Source: Arcanobacterium canis
GTDB lineage: Bacteria; Actinomycetota; Actinomycetes; Actinomycetales; Actinomycetaceae
Assembly: GCF_029625435.1 (NCBI RefSeq)
Contig: NZ_CP121208.1
Coordinates: 1-64,000, forward strand
DNA: 64,000 nt
Direction: 5' to 3'
Shown here one piece after another: positions 27,535 to 36,596 of the stretch. The notes beneath the pieces were generated by a model. The model had not been told where the DNA came from. It ran no database searches and worked only from the letters and a program-made list of their open reading frames with translations. The translations under genes were made by a program, and so were the position numbers. Numbering within the stretch: the first letter of the stretch is position 1; each line of letters starts with the position of its first letter.

Positions 27535-30500
27535 ATGGCAAAGCAATCAACCTCCCGTCGGGGCGGCCGCCGTGCCCTCGCCATTTCGGCGACTGCGGCT
27601 CTGACCTTGACTGCGTTTGCTGCACAGGCGAATGCTGCGGATTCCGTATATCCACAAGGAGAATATGCAGTGCGCTCCGCGCAACCAATCAATCAGGGGC
27701 ACAGACTTCAAGATGTGCGTGACTGGAGCCCTGAGACCGATCCGTATGCACAATTCATGCGAGCAGACATTCCGCTCCAGCCGCGAATCGGGCACAATTC
27801 AGCTACTCAGGCTGATCCGAAGCTCGATGGTAAATCTCAGATCATGCTCATGCAGGGCGATTACGGAAACTCCTTCTTTGAGAATTTCCGTGCGAACAAC
27901 GATGCTAATGAGCATACCCTCCAGTTTTGGCAGTATGCAGATTACTGGAGCCCCTGGCATGGTTCTGCCTCTTTGACAACTCCCAAGAGCCTCTACGATC
28001 CCAAATCGAGCGATTGGCGCAAGCGTGGTTTTGAATTCGGAATTGTTGATATTCCGAATCCTGCATGGACTAATGCTGCCCATCGAAACGGCGTGAAATC
28101 TATCGCCACCATCTACTTTGATCCGGCTTTCCGCCCGGCATTGACTCTCGAAGAAGCTTTCGAACCGGGTAACAAGGGCTATATCGTGGCTCAAAAGTTG
28201 ATCGAAATGGCGAAATTCTACGGCTATGACGGCTACTTCCTCAATGACGAAGAAACAAATTTTGGTGAGCAGAAGCTTAAGCCATTCATGAAGCAGCTGA
28301 CTGATGCGGGTCTGTACACCCAGTGGTACACCAATACTGGATCACAGTGGGACTCGGTTAAAGCTGAATGGACTGGCAAGGGTGCCAAGAAGGTCATGGA
28401 TTCAGTCTTCTTGAACTACGGGTGGGATGAGAGCTCGGCTAAAACAATTTTGGGACAAATCGCTCAGGCAAAGGATGATCCTTTCGCTCAAGCATTTTTC
28501 GGTGTTGAGGCTAATCAGGCGAAGTTCCAAAATCTGCATCCCACAGCCAAGGGTATTCGTGGACTCTACGTCGATAAAGAGAAAAACCATTCGCCGCGCG
28601 CCTCTATCGCTCTTTTCACCCCCTCAGATTTCTATCAACGCGATGTTCTTGACGCAAACGATGGCCCGAAGATGAACCCTCTATTCCAGCAGGCGCCGTT
28701 TCAGTGGGTCGTCGATGGTCGCCAGCGCCTGTACTTCTCAGGCCCAACAATGAATCCGGCGTCGGCTGAATATGACGCGAAGACAAGCTACCCCGACTTG
28801 AACGCCAACGACATTACATGGCCCGGCGTCGCCGACTTCGTTCCTGCGCGGTCGGTCATCTCGGGATCCACGTTTGCCACCAATTTCTCCATCGGCAAGG
28901 GTCTGTCTTGGTGGAACGGCGGAAAGGTAACGAACTCTTCCGAGTGGTCGAATATGGATTCCCAGGCACTGCTTCCTTCGTGGCAGTGGTGGACGACGGG
29001 CGGCGGCAAACTCACCGCTGACTGGGACATGGGCAAGAATGAAAAGCGCAGCACTTTCGCTGGCAAGCCAGCAACAATTCCATTTGCAGCGCAAGGTGCC
29101 TACGAGGGTGGCAACTCGCTGGCAATCCATGGTGATACCGCGAACGACACTGTGTTGAACCTCTTCAAGACGGATCTTTCTGTCAAGAAAGGATCAGCCC
29201 TTGAGCTGACTTTCAAAAAGGTTTCCGCCGACGCCGCCCCCGCCAGTGTCGTCCTGACGCTCAAGGGCGAGAAGGAACCGGTTATTCTTCCGCTTGATTC
29301 CTCGAAGAAGGCTGGCGAGTGGACTACTGCCAAGCTGAGCTTGAAGGATTTTGCTGGCAAGACGGTGACATCGATTGGTCTGAAATTTGGCGAGGCCAAG
29401 GGCTATCAGCTCAATCTCGGTAAACTCGCCGTCACCGACGGGCGTACAGCACCAGCAGCGCCCACCGGCGTCGAGATTCGCGGTGTATACGATGACGGTC
29501 AGCTCGTCCTTGGCTGGGACAAGGCCAAGTACGGCGATGTGGTGAATTACCGCGTCAGCGCTGTCACCGCCAAGGGCACGAGCCATCTCTTCGACGGGTT
29601 CACCGATCTGGCATACATCAAGGATGCGCCCAACCGCGGCAAGGTGACCTACCAGGTACAAGCTGTTGGTAAAGATGGTCAGCTTTCGGCTCCCACACCC
29701 GTGGTCTTTAACGGCACTGGGTTGCCGACGAAACTCACGGTTGACACCACCACATCAAAGATCAACGATCTGACATTCGCAGCGAAGCCGCGTGAAGTGA
29801 CTGTTCACTGGGAAGGTGCCGACGCCGGAAAGTGTACGGCGATTGCACATCTCCAAAACCGCAGTGCAGACAAGCTCAACACGTTCTCAACTACTGTGGA
29901 CTGTGCCAAAGGGGTAGCGACAATTCCTGTTCCGTTCCTTGAGGGCTACACTGCAGATGTGACCGTGGTACCGCAGGGTAAGACGATCGGATACACCACT
30001 CGCGTCAATACCCATGATGGACTCGCAGCGCCAATGCCTGCGTCTGACCTGGTCATCAAGGAGAACGGCGAATACCGCTTTAAGAACCCCACCACGCGTG
30101 ACTGGTACAAGCTTGTGGTGAGCTTCAAGCCGGAAGGCGGAGAAGCCAAGGTATTACGTCAGCACGTGCGTGGCGGGACAATTCGTACTGTCGGTGGTGC
30201 GGATGCAACGACAGAGGACATCACCGTTTTCCGTGCGCTCCCAGCAGCAACCGGAACGGTGATCGCTGAGCTCACGGACTATGCCGGTAATACCACCACA
30301 CAGGAATTCACGATCAAGGATTATAAGGTCACCGGCATGACCCCTGGCCCTGAGGCTGAGCCTGTGCTGTCCGACTTCATTGATGTTCATTACCCACCAA
30401 TTGACGTCACCGCCGGCGGAAAGGCACAGACTAGCGCTCCGACGTCGGCGACTGGACGCGCACTTCCGAAGGGAACAACGTTTACTAGCAAAGACCTGCC

Positions 30501-30987
30501 CGCATTCCTCTCCTTGGCGAAGGACGGGACGCTGAGCGCGAAGGTCGCCGGTGACACGAAGCTTGCTTCGGGAAGTTACGAGGCAACGATTGTAGTCACC
30601 TTCCCGGACAAGTCCGAGAAAACCATTAAGGTGCAGGTGAAGCTGACGGTGCCGAAGGCAGTAGACCCGGCTCCGACCACTCCGGCTGACCCGACACCGA
30701 CTGCTCCCGCGGACCCGACACCGACGGCGAAGCCTGAGCCGAGCCCAACCGCGTCGGCGACTACGGTTCCGTGGACGAAGTTGACTCCAGCCACCCCACA
30801 GAAGTCCAATCAGGGACATAAGCCGGGAACGGTGAAGCCAACGCAGCCTGATTCATCTCAGGATTCTCAGGCTCCATCGGGCGAACTTTCTCGTACCGGT
30901 GCGTCCTCGGGTGCGATGGCGCTGGCAGGGCTGGTTGCTGTGATTGCAGGCGCTGTACTGGTTGTTCGCAAACGTCAGATGAACTAG
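27535..30987 (+). CDS. Secreted, wall-anchored GH85 endo-beta-N-acetylglucosaminidase
   Basis: The enzyme cuts between the two core GlcNAc residues of N-glycans. I choose ATG at 27535 (MAKQSTSRRGGRRALAI) after AAAGGACAAGG, giving 1150 residues; the in-frame ATG at 27517 is possible. A signal peptide ends near AQANA-AD. The GH85 barrel (about 60-430) holds YGYDGYFLNDEET, in which Asn237 and Glu239 match the family's catalytic N-x-E pair. Later beta-sandwich and fibronectin-like modules (about 440-1000) are followed by a Pro/Thr repeat (PADPTPTAP type) and a sorting-like tail, LSRTG, hydrophobic helix and RKRQMN. The second residue of the sorting motif is Ser where Pro is usual. Together with the fucose genes downstream this suggests use of host glycoproteins. 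Confidence 0.92.
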   Translation: MAKQSTSRRGGRRALAISATAALTLTAFAAQANAADSVYPQGEYAVRSAQPINQGHRLQDVRDWSPETDPYAQFMRADIPLQPRIGHNSATQADPKLDGKSQIMLMQGDYGNSFFENFRANNDANEHTLQFWQYADYWSPWHGSASLTTPKSLYDPKSSDWRKRGFEFGIVDIPNPAWTNAAHRNGVKSIATIYFDPAFRPALTLEEAFEPGNKGYIVAQKLIEMAKFYGYDGYFLNDEETNFGEQKLKPFMKQLTDAGLYTQWYTNTGSQWDSVKAEWTGKGAKKVMDSVFLNYGWDESSAKTILGQIAQAKDDPFAQAFFGVEANQAKFQNLHPTAKGIRGLYVDKEKNHSPRASIALFTPSDFYQRDVLDANDGPKMNPLFQQAPFQWVVDGRQRLYFSGPTMNPASAEYDAKTSYPDLNANDITWPGVADFVPARSVISGSTFATNFSIGKGLSWWNGGKVTNSSEWSNMDSQALLPSWQWWTTGGGKLTADWDMGKNEKRSTFAGKPATIPFAAQGAYEGGNSLAIHGDTANDTVLNLFKTDLSVKKGSALELTFKKVSADAAPASVVLTLKGEKEPVILPLDSSKKAGEWTTAKLSLKDFAGKTVTSIGLKFGEAKGYQLNLGKLAVTDGRTAPAAPTGVEIRGVYDDGQLVLGWDKAKYGDVVNYRVSAVTAKGTSHLFDGFTDLAYIKDAPNRGKVTYQVQAVGKDGQLSAPTPVVFNGTGLPTKLTVDTTTSKINDLTFAAKPREVTVHWEGADAGKCTAIAHLQNRSADKLNTFSTTVDCAKGVATIPVPFLEGYTADVTVVPQGKTIGYTTRVNTHDGLAAPMPASDLVIKENGEYRFKNPTTRDWYKLVVSFKPEGGEAKVLRQHVRGGTIRTVGGADATTEDITVFRALPAATGTVIAELTDYAGNTTTQEFTIKDYKVTGMTPGPEAEPVLSDFIDVHYPPIDVTAGGKAQTSAPTSATGRALPKGTTFTSKDLPAFLSLAKDGTLSAKVAGDTKLASGSYEATIVVTFPDKSEKTIKVQVKLTVPKAVDPAPTTPADPTPTAPADPTPTAKPEPSPTASATTVPWTKLTPATPQKSNQGHKPGTVKPTQPDSSQDSQAPSGELSRTGASSGAMALAGLVAVIAGAVLVVRKRQMN

Positions 30988-30999
30988 CAAAATAGGGTA

Positions 31000-31035
31000 A
31001 AGGTGAGGCGTTGGGAATTTCCAACGCCTCACCTT
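31000..31035. terminator. Bidirectional terminator between GH85 and ABC genes
   Basis: A 15-bp perfect stem pairs 31000-31014 with 31021-31035 around a six-base loop. It serves the plus-strand GH85 gene and the convergent minus-strand ABC operon. Confidence 0.85.
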
Positions 31036-31042
31036 TAGTCTG

Positions 31043-31771
31043 CTAATTGCGCCGAATAGGCATTTTTCGGTTGATCGCCCACGTCAGGAAGAACATCACC
31101 AGGGTGAATGCGAAGAACAATACCGCCCAGGAGCCGGGAAGAGAGAATATTTCTTCTCCCCAGATTCCCAGTGGGCCGTGGTCGAAACTCCACTGTGCAT
31201 GACCCGTGCGAAGGTAGGAGAGGAAGATTCCCAGAGCAATGATTGCTGAGAGAATGACCTGGACGATCAGACCTCCAATGATCACCTGGCGCAAACGCCA
31301 ACGAGCAAAAACGATTCCGAGGAAAATTCCAGCGCTCGATGACGCAGCCAGAGCGGTGACATTAAACGCCAGTGTCGCGAGGGAGACGCCCTTGAGTGTG
31401 ACGCTTTCGATAAACCACGCGCCTGCCCACATCACACCGATCAAGCCCCATACCAGTGCCATGACGAGAAGAAATGAGCACACAATGAAACGGAAGTTTT
31501 CGCTTCGTGTTGCTCCAGCGGCAACACTAGCTCGCGTGCCATAGACAAAGATTGCGGCTATAGCAGCACCATATCCAATCAGACTTGTCAGAAAGCGGCT
31601 CAGGCCGATCCACAAGTACGAATGCGATCCAACCTCTTCGATCCATGGCATTCCCTCATTCGATTCTGCTCCGAAGACCACCCGGACAGTGAGCAACACC
31701 GCCACCAGGAAGACGCTAGCGAAAGCTGAAGTTTGAACGATTTGGCGTCCATACGCGGAGAAAAGTTTCAT
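31043..31771 (-). CDS. ABC-associated integral membrane protein (YtrA-type operon)
   Basis: A 242-residue membrane protein with about six hydrophobic helices (near 15-35, 55-75, 90-115, 125-150, 165-190 and 215-235). It starts with MKLFSAYGRQIVQTSAF, the ATG being preceded by AAGGAAG, and lies four bases after the preceding gene. It has no recognisable catalytic motif. It is the last gene of a four-gene operon encoding a GntR regulator, an ABC ATPase and two membrane proteins, so it is probably one half of the transmembrane channel. The substrate is unknown. In Bacillus, comparable YtrA operons respond to cell-wall-active antibiotics. Confidence 0.75.
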   Translation of the reverse strand: MKLFSAYGRQIVQTSAFASVFLVAVLLTVRVVFGAESNEGMPWIEEVGSHSYLWIGLSRFLTSLIGYGAAIAAIFVYGTRASVAAGATRSENFRFIVCSFLLVMALVWGLIGVMWAGAWFIESVTLKGVSLATLAFNVTALAASSSAGIFLGIVFARWRLRQVIIGGLIVQVILSAIIALGIFLSYLRTGHAQWSFDHGPLGIWGEEIFSLPGSWAVLFFAFTLVMFFLTWAINRKMPIRRN

Positions 31772-31775
31772 GACG

Positions 31776-32591
31776 TCACTTCCTTTTCACGCGCATCCGG
31801 CTCATCACACACCATGTCCCCAGAGCTGGGATCACGGCAAGCAACGCAGCGCGCTCGGTTTCTGCAATCGCAGGATTTGCCAATGTGATGAAGTCACGAA
31901 GATTAACGAGCCAGCTCGCAAGTGCTGCGCCGATAGGGGACGTGAGGACCCCAAAGGAGATGGAAAGCAACAACCACAGACCAAGAATAGTGAAGATCAG
32001 TGTTGCTCCGCCGTAGCGCAGGTAGAAAACGCTCATGAGGATCATCCATGCAAAGAACACTAGGTGCCACAGTGGAATATAGAGGTACATCCACAGTGAG
32101 GATCCGAGAACTACGCGATCATCGAGGATGTCACCGACCATGAGGAGAGCACCAGATACTGCAGAGTGAATTGCGGCCACCGCCACTGCCGTCGCAAGGG
32201 TGGACAGTGCGAGTGAACGGCGAGTGACACCTGCTCCGAGGCGTCCTTTGATACGCTCGCTCACCGTGATACCGAATCCGAGGGAGAAAATATAGAGCAG
32301 ATTCGCCATCCCTGCCATGAGGTTCCACGGGCCACCGAGTGTCACCGTCGGAATACTGAACTCGGGATTGGACACGTCGGTTCCCGCCGGAATCGCGCTG
32401 GTGTCTACCGTCGTGGACGGATAGGCGTGGATCATGCCGAATTCGGATGAACCGAATATGACTGATGGTGAGGTGTCGAAGGAGCCGTTGAGGAGGCGAT
32501 AAGTCAGGAGTGCCCCCGCTGTGAGTAGGAGAAAGAGTGGGAGAGTCCAGAGCATCGGCCGAAGATCGGCCTTGATGAGTGAGCGTTGCAT
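31776..32591 (-). CDS. ABC-2-like transporter permease
   Basis: I use ATG at 32591 (MQRSLIKADLRPMLW), preceded by a perfect AGGAGG, giving 271 residues. A first helix (about 14-34) is followed by a 50-residue extracytoplasmic loop and then at least five more helices. The layout fits the membrane part of an ABC exporter of the ABC-2 type. It lies one base after the ATPase gene. Together with the adjacent membrane protein it probably forms the channel of the transporter. The substrate cannot be read from sequence. Confidence 0.78.
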   Translation of the reverse strand: MQRSLIKADLRPMLWTLPLFLLLTAGALLTYRLLNGSFDTSPSVIFGSSEFGMIHAYPSTTVDTSAIPAGTDVSNPEFSIPTVTLGGPWNLMAGMANLLYIFSLGFGITVSERIKGRLGAGVTRRSLALSTLATAVAVAAIHSAVSGALLMVGDILDDRVVLGSSLWMYLYIPLWHLVFFAWMILMSVFYLRYGGATLIFTILGLWLLLSISFGVLTSPIGAALASWLVNLRDFITLANPAIAETERAALLAVIPALGTWCVMSRMRVKRK

Positions 32592-32592
32592 T

Positions 32593-33462
32593 CTAGGCCT
32601 CCTGATGAGGAATTGATGACTGGGAATCGAGTTGCCCAAGTACCTCGGTGCCAGAAACGCGCCGCGTAATATGAGCCAGAATCGAAGTCAGATCGGGCAC
32701 GCCGTTGTCCACTGACATGAGGCGTGCGTAAGAGGAACGAACGTCGTCGGCGGTTCCTTCGGCCGCGAGCTGCCCATTTTCGACGATCCACACGTCCTCG
32801 ATGAGATGCTCGATTTCGTTGACATTATGAGAGGAAATGATGATTGTGCGCGGATGGGCGATGAAGTCCTGGAGAAGGACGTCGTAGAAATCGCGGCGCA
32901 ATACCGCGTCCATGCCTAGGTGGACTTCGTCAAAGATGGTCAGCGGAGCGCGTGATGCAATTCCGAGCGCAGCTGACAGAGCGCTCTGCTGTCCACGTGA
33001 GAGCTGGTTGGGGCGTTTTGTGAGCGAAATTTCCCATGCGTTCAGCAGACCTTCAGCAAGCTGGCGATTGAACGTCGGTCGAACCGTGTCCCATAAGGCC
33101 AAGGTTCGCGTAATTTTGAGGTTCTCATAGAGGGGAGTCGAATCGCTGACCAGGGCAACCTGGGGCATGACCTTCGAGTTCTCCCAGATGTCTTGCCCAT
33201 CGAGCGTGATTTTACCTCGGAAAGGAATCTGGGCAGCCATCGCCATAGCAAGCGTTGATTTTCCACTTCCGTTGCGCCCGAGCAGGCCAGTGATGACATG
33301 TGGTCGTAGACGTGCGTTCATCCCTTTAATTGCTTCGAAGTGCCCATAGCGTACATGAACATCATGAAGCACGACGCCGGTGGCATTGTGTGTGTCCGAG
33401 GGATGGTGTTGCGTCATGGCGTCGTTGCCGCTGATCGGCGCGAGCTCATCTGAGTGTGTCAT
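32593..33462 (-). CDS. ABC transporter ATP-binding protein
   Basis: A 289-residue ATPase. Walker A is GRNGSGKST near residue 61, the signature region is LSRGQQSALSAAL near residue 158, and Walker B ends in LTIFDEVHLGMD near residue 180, with the switch histidine in IIISSHN. The D of Walker B is followed by E as needed for hydrolysis. An N-terminal extension of about 28 residues is unusual but contains a second possible start. GGAGGAACA precedes ATG, and the start codon overlaps the regulator's stop codon. It energises the two membrane proteins encoded downstream. Confidence 0.9.
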   Translation of the reverse strand: MTHSDELAPISGNDAMTQHHPSDTHNATGVVLHDVHVRYGHFEAIKGMNARLRPHVITGLLGRNGSGKSTLAMAMAAQIPFRGKITLDGQDIWENSKVMPQVALVSDSTPLYENLKITRTLALWDTVRPTFNRQLAEGLLNAWEISLTKRPNQLSRGQQSALSAALGIASRAPLTIFDEVHLGMDAVLRRDFYDVLLQDFIAHPRTIIISSHNVNEIEHLIEDVWIVENGQLAAEGTADDVRSSYARLMSVDNGVPDLTSILAHITRRVSGTEVLGQLDSQSSIPHQEA

Positions 33463-33827
33463 TGTTCCTCCAGGATCGTGCGCGTGAGAGTGATGATTTC
33501 TTCCGGGGTGAATCCGTATGCCAGGCCCGTGCGAATGGCTGGTTCAAGGTGTTCGGTGCGGAAGTTTTGGCGTCCTTGTGCGCGTAAAATTTCGGGCGCA
33601 TCGGCTGAAACGAACATGCCAATTCCGCGCTGTTTGTACACCAATCTCTCAGCAGTGAGGGCCGAAAATGCCTTATTCGCAGTGGCCGGATTGATTCGGT
33701 ATGTGGTGGCGTACTGAGTCGTTGACATCAGTTGATCGCCGGGAACGAGTTCGCCAGCGACAATTTTTCGTCGAATATCTTCCGCAATTTGCACATAGAT
33801 TGGGGTCGATGAGTCGAAGTTCAGCAT
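33459..33827 (-). CDS. GntR-family transcriptional regulator, YtrA subfamily
   Basis: A 122-residue regulator. The winged-helix DNA-binding domain (about 5-75) shows PIYVQIAEDIRRKIVAGEL and the recognition helix region YRINPATANKAFSALTAERLVY. The short C-terminal tail (about 80-122) is too small for a ligand domain and fits the YtrA subfamily, which dimerises through it. It is the first gene of the ABC operon and lies directly behind a palindrome that overlaps the likely promoter, so it is probably autoregulated. The inducing signal is unknown. Confidence 0.92.
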   Translation of the reverse strand: MLNFDSSTPIYVQIAEDIRRKIVAGELVPGDQLMSTTQYATTYRINPATANKAFSALTAERLVYKQRGIGMFVSADAPEILRAQGRQNFRTEHLEPAIRTGLAYGFTPEEIITLTRTILEEQ

Positions 33828-33850
33828 TCACACCTCCTCTCCTTATTTGG

Positions 33851-33894
33851 TTAGTTACATAACTAATTAACCACTGAAGTTAAGGAGGTGTCAA
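33851..33894 (-). promoter_or_regulatory. Promoter and operator of the GntR/ABC operon
   Basis: On the minus strand TTGACA (33894-33889) and TTAATT (33870-33865) are 18 bases apart. A palindrome TTAGTTA-CA-TAACTAA occupies 33851-33866, with perfect 7-bp arms, overlapping the -10 region and expected start point. Such spacing is what a repressor of the YtrA type would need. The GTTA-TAAC half-sites agree with what is known for GntR proteins. The call is an inference from position. Confidence 0.6.
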
Positions 33895-33978
33895 GTTGCG
33901 AAGTCTTGTGAGGATTTTTAGTAAAAAAGATCGACGCTACGAGCGATAGAAACGAGGGGAAGCGTGGATCAATGACCG

Positions 33979-34728
33979 TTATTCTTTGTCACGCAGGATG
34001 CGGTGAGCGTCAGGGTTCGCCCCGCCGTCTCGACGTCGGCGCACGCCGCGCGCTCGTTCCATCGACTTCACGCGCAAGGCTTTGAGTTTTTCTGAACGTA
34101 AATGCGCACTCAGATCCATCGCCTTGATGGGAAGCATCCAGTGATAGCGACGAGCGAGCAAGCCGAAGATCAAACAGATGGAGATGGCCAACCCCATCCC
34201 TATTTCATACATTCCGTGGCTCTGGAAAAACACCATCAGCCCAGCTGCAATCACAGAGAAAGTGGCATACAAGGGGTTGGAACCGAACACGGCGGGTCTG
34301 CGACCAACCATCACGTCACGGTAGATTCCACCCATCACTGCGGTGATTGTCCCCAAGAAAATCGACGGCACCGGGTTCAATCCGGCCATCATGCCTTTCG
34401 CGGCACCTGTCGCCGACCAACAGCCGAGCACTCCGACGTCGGCGATTGCAAGTAAGCGCCGCGCCCACCGTCCGTCGAGCGGGACTAAGTAGGCAAAAAT
34501 TGAGGCGCCGATTGCACCCCACAAGTACCACGGATCAGTCAGAGCGACGGGAAAATCAGTACCGAGAAGAGCATCGCGCGTCATGCCGCCACCCAGCGCG
34601 GTAACGATACCCAGCGTAAGGAAACCGAACATGTCGAAGCTGAGCGAGCGTGCCAAGGTTGCGCCGATCAGGCCGTTGGCTAGCACACCAGCGACGTCAA
34701 CAATGCGGAACAGTGTTTCTGGATCCAC
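33979..34728 (-). CDS. TRIC-family (UPF0126) membrane channel protein
   Basis: I prefer the GTG at 34728, six bases behind AAGGAGG, giving 249 residues from MDPETLFRIVDVAGV. The family is built from two three-helix repeats, seen here as about seven hydrophobic segments in residues 5-200. Each repeat has a glycine-rich motif: TALGGGMTRDALLG in the first and AVMGGIYRDVMVG in the second, which match the TRIC/UPF0126 pattern. Prokaryotic TRIC channels conduct monovalent cations. The C-terminal 45 residues are unusually basic (SMERARGVRRRRDGG) and cytoplasmic. A longer reading from 34827 is possible but lacks a ribosome-binding site. Confidence 0.85.
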   Translation of the reverse strand: MDPETLFRIVDVAGVLANGLIGATLARSLSFDMFGFLTLGIVTALGGGMTRDALLGTDFPVALTDPWYLWGAIGASIFAYLVPLDGRWARRLLAIADVGVLGCWSATGAAKGMMAGLNPVPSIFLGTITAVMGGIYRDVMVGRRPAVFGSNPLYATFSVIAAGLMVFFQSHGMYEIGMGLAISICLIFGLLARRYHWMLPIKAMDLSAHLRSEKLKALRVKSMERARGVRRRRDGGANPDAHRILRDKE

Positions 34729-34839
34729 GCTCTCCTCCTTGCAGGTCATTAAGATGACGCACCCTCCTCCCGACGTCGGGGGCGTGCGTCCGTTGTCACT
34801 GTAGCGCGCGTTAGGCGCACCTCTCACACCCTAGTAGAT

Positions 34840-34876
34840 AAGGAAAATGGCCGGCAATTGGCCGGCCATTTTCCTT
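34840..34876. terminator. Terminator hairpin of the macrodomain gene
   Basis: A 16-bp perfect stem (34840-34855 with 34861-34876) containing ATGGCCGGC and a five-base loop. It lies downstream of the minus-strand macrodomain gene and ends in a short TTTTCC-type tract. Confidence 0.82.
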
Positions 34877-34897
34877 GAGATGATGGATCGCGTCAGA

Positions 34898-35800
34898 TCA
34901 GTCCTCAACCCAGCGATCGAGTGCGTGCTGGTATGCCTCGGAATCGTGATCGCCGCGCACGAGCAGTGCAACAAGCTCAACCTTGCCGCTGTGCTCATCG
35001 AACCAATTGTCAACAGCCTTCAGTGCAACCTGAGCCGACTCCTCAAGCGAGAAGCCTCCCATTCCGGTGCCGATTGCCGGGAATGCAACAGACTTGATGT
35101 CCTTCACCTGTGCTGCCAGGTTCAGGCAGGCGGTGTAGGTGTCGTAGAGTTCCTTGAGGCGATCTTCATGGTTACCACCGCTGGCCTTCGGCGAGACGGT
35201 GTGGATCACGTACTTAGCTGGGAGGCGGTAGCCGCGAGTAATGACAGCTTCACCCAGCGGAAGCTCCTCAATGCCCGTTATTTCCTTGATCTTCTTCAGA
35301 TCGGACTTGATCCAGGGGCCGCCCTGCGTCTGAATTTCCGAATCGATGCAGTGATCGAAGGGGAGCGGACAGCCGGACAGATCTGGCATCGCCGACGTCA
35401 CGATAGCATCGACGACGATCTGCTCGGAATCGCCGCGGTAGAGCACCACGGAGTCGGCGTGCGTGTAATCGGAATCAGGATTTAAATCGATCACGCGGCG
35501 CAGGCTCTTGACTTCGATACGGCCATGACGGCCCATGCGACGCCACAACAGCGTGTCGATAGCGCGCGAGGTAATCGGATCGAGATCGCCAGCAGGACGC
35601 TCGGCGAGTTCGGTCTTGAGCCACAGATCGAGGCCAGCATCGGTAGAGAGGTTTGCCGACGTGCCGCCGGTGTACTTCTTGTCCTTCAGACCAGCCAGAG
35701 CGGTCAAAAGGAGATCATGTGTGGAGCGGTCATCTGTTTCGGCCGCAGGTACCGGCGTGTCGAGCTTAATTGCTTCGCGGTAATCAGAGAGTTTCAACAT
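34898..35800 (-). CDS. Macrodomain protein, probable protein-ADP-ribose hydrolase
   Basis: A 300-residue protein. The macrodomain (about 120-290) shows VDAIVTSAMPDLSGC, a later SVAFPAIGTGMGGFSL (ADP-ribose phosphate loop) and VELVALLVRGD. The segment GCPLPFDHCIDS is the zinc-binding block of the bacterial Zn-macro group, in which the usual spacing is Cys-x4-His-x-Cys. Here the middle position is Asp149, with His150 beside it and Cys144 and Cys151 retained, so the metal ligand set may differ. The N-terminal 115 residues form a helical domain common in this group. It stands alone, away from any sirtuin or lipoylation gene. Removal of ADP-ribose from proteins is inferred from family. Confidence 0.82.
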   Translation of the reverse strand: MLKLSDYREAIKLDTPVPAAETDDRSTHDLLLTALAGLKDKKYTGGTSANLSTDAGLDLWLKTELAERPAGDLDPITSRAIDTLLWRRMGRHGRIEVKSLRRVIDLNPDSDYTHADSVVLYRGDSEQIVVDAIVTSAMPDLSGCPLPFDHCIDSEIQTQGGPWIKSDLKKIKEITGIEELPLGEAVITRGYRLPAKYVIHTVSPKASGGNHEDRLKELYDTYTACLNLAAQVKDIKSVAFPAIGTGMGGFSLEESAQVALKAVDNWFDEHSGKVELVALLVRGDHDSEAYQHALDRWVED

Positions 35801-35858
35801 TATTTCCCTTTCACAGAGCTACATCTAGATTACCCAACTGGTGCCGTAGTCTAAAGCT

Positions 35859-36527
35859 ATGACATCTGGTTTTGACATTGATGAGTTTTTATTCGGCACC
35901 CCTTCCCGAAAGAACGACGCTGAAGTTCCGACTAACGTCCCGTCTGACGCTCCCAACAGTGGCGTCGATGAGGTGCGCATCACCGACAGTAGCGACAGCG
36001 AGGCGACAGCTCCCAACGCCGTTGTCGGTGACACAGTGACGCCAATGAAAACAGGCCGCAGTGACGCGCCTGTTGGACGTCCCAAGACTGGGTTTGACCT
36101 CGTTATCGCAACTGATGGTTCGTGCTCTGGTAACCCTGGGCCAGGTGGCTGGGCTTATGTAGAACAGTTGACTGGGCAGTGGGCAAGCGGCGGCGCACAC
36201 GCAACCACCAACAACATTATGGAGCTGACCGCGCTGGTGGCTGCTCTCGAATTTGCCGGCCCGGATCGCGACCTTCTGTTGCGTATCGATTCGCAGTACG
36301 TCATTAATTCGGTCACCAAGTGGGCGAAAGGGTGGCGTAAGAGGGGGTGGAAGAAAGCCGACGGTAAGCCGGTAGCAAACCGTGAACTCATTGAACGTGC
36401 GCTCGAACTGTATGAAGGGCGCAGTGGGAAAACTGAAGTGGAGTGGGTGCGCGGCCACGCGGGTGATGCGGGCAATGAGCTCGTGGACTCACTTGCCGTG
36501 GAGCAGACCCAGATACACTCGCACTGA
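35859..36527 (+). CDS. rnhA: Ribonuclease HI with N-terminal extension
   Basis: A 222-residue enzyme that degrades RNA in RNA-DNA hybrids. The RNase H domain (about 80-220) has the catalytic Asp86 in ATDGSCSGNPGPGG, a glutamate in NNIMELTALV, an aspartate in RIDSQYVI and a C-terminal HAGDAGNELVDSLA block. The long basic handle WAKGWRKRGWKKADGKPV is present. The first 78 residues are acidic, serine-rich and probably disordered, and do not look like the hybrid-binding domain of eukaryotic RNase H1. Homologues of about 150 residues lack such an extension. Confidence 0.9.
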   Translation: MTSGFDIDEFLFGTPSRKNDAEVPTNVPSDAPNSGVDEVRITDSSDSEATAPNAVVGDTVTPMKTGRSDAPVGRPKTGFDLVIATDGSCSGNPGPGGWAYVEQLTGQWASGGAHATTNNIMELTALVAALEFAGPDRDLLLRIDSQYVINSVTKWAKGWRKRGWKKADGKPVANRELIERALELYEGRSGKTEVEWVRGHAGDAGNELVDSLAVEQTQIHSH

Positions 36528-36596
36528 GCGATTTACTGGACCAGAGTCGTAGTGAGCGTGGTTCTCAAGAAACGTGGTGTCGCTTAGACTGGGGGA

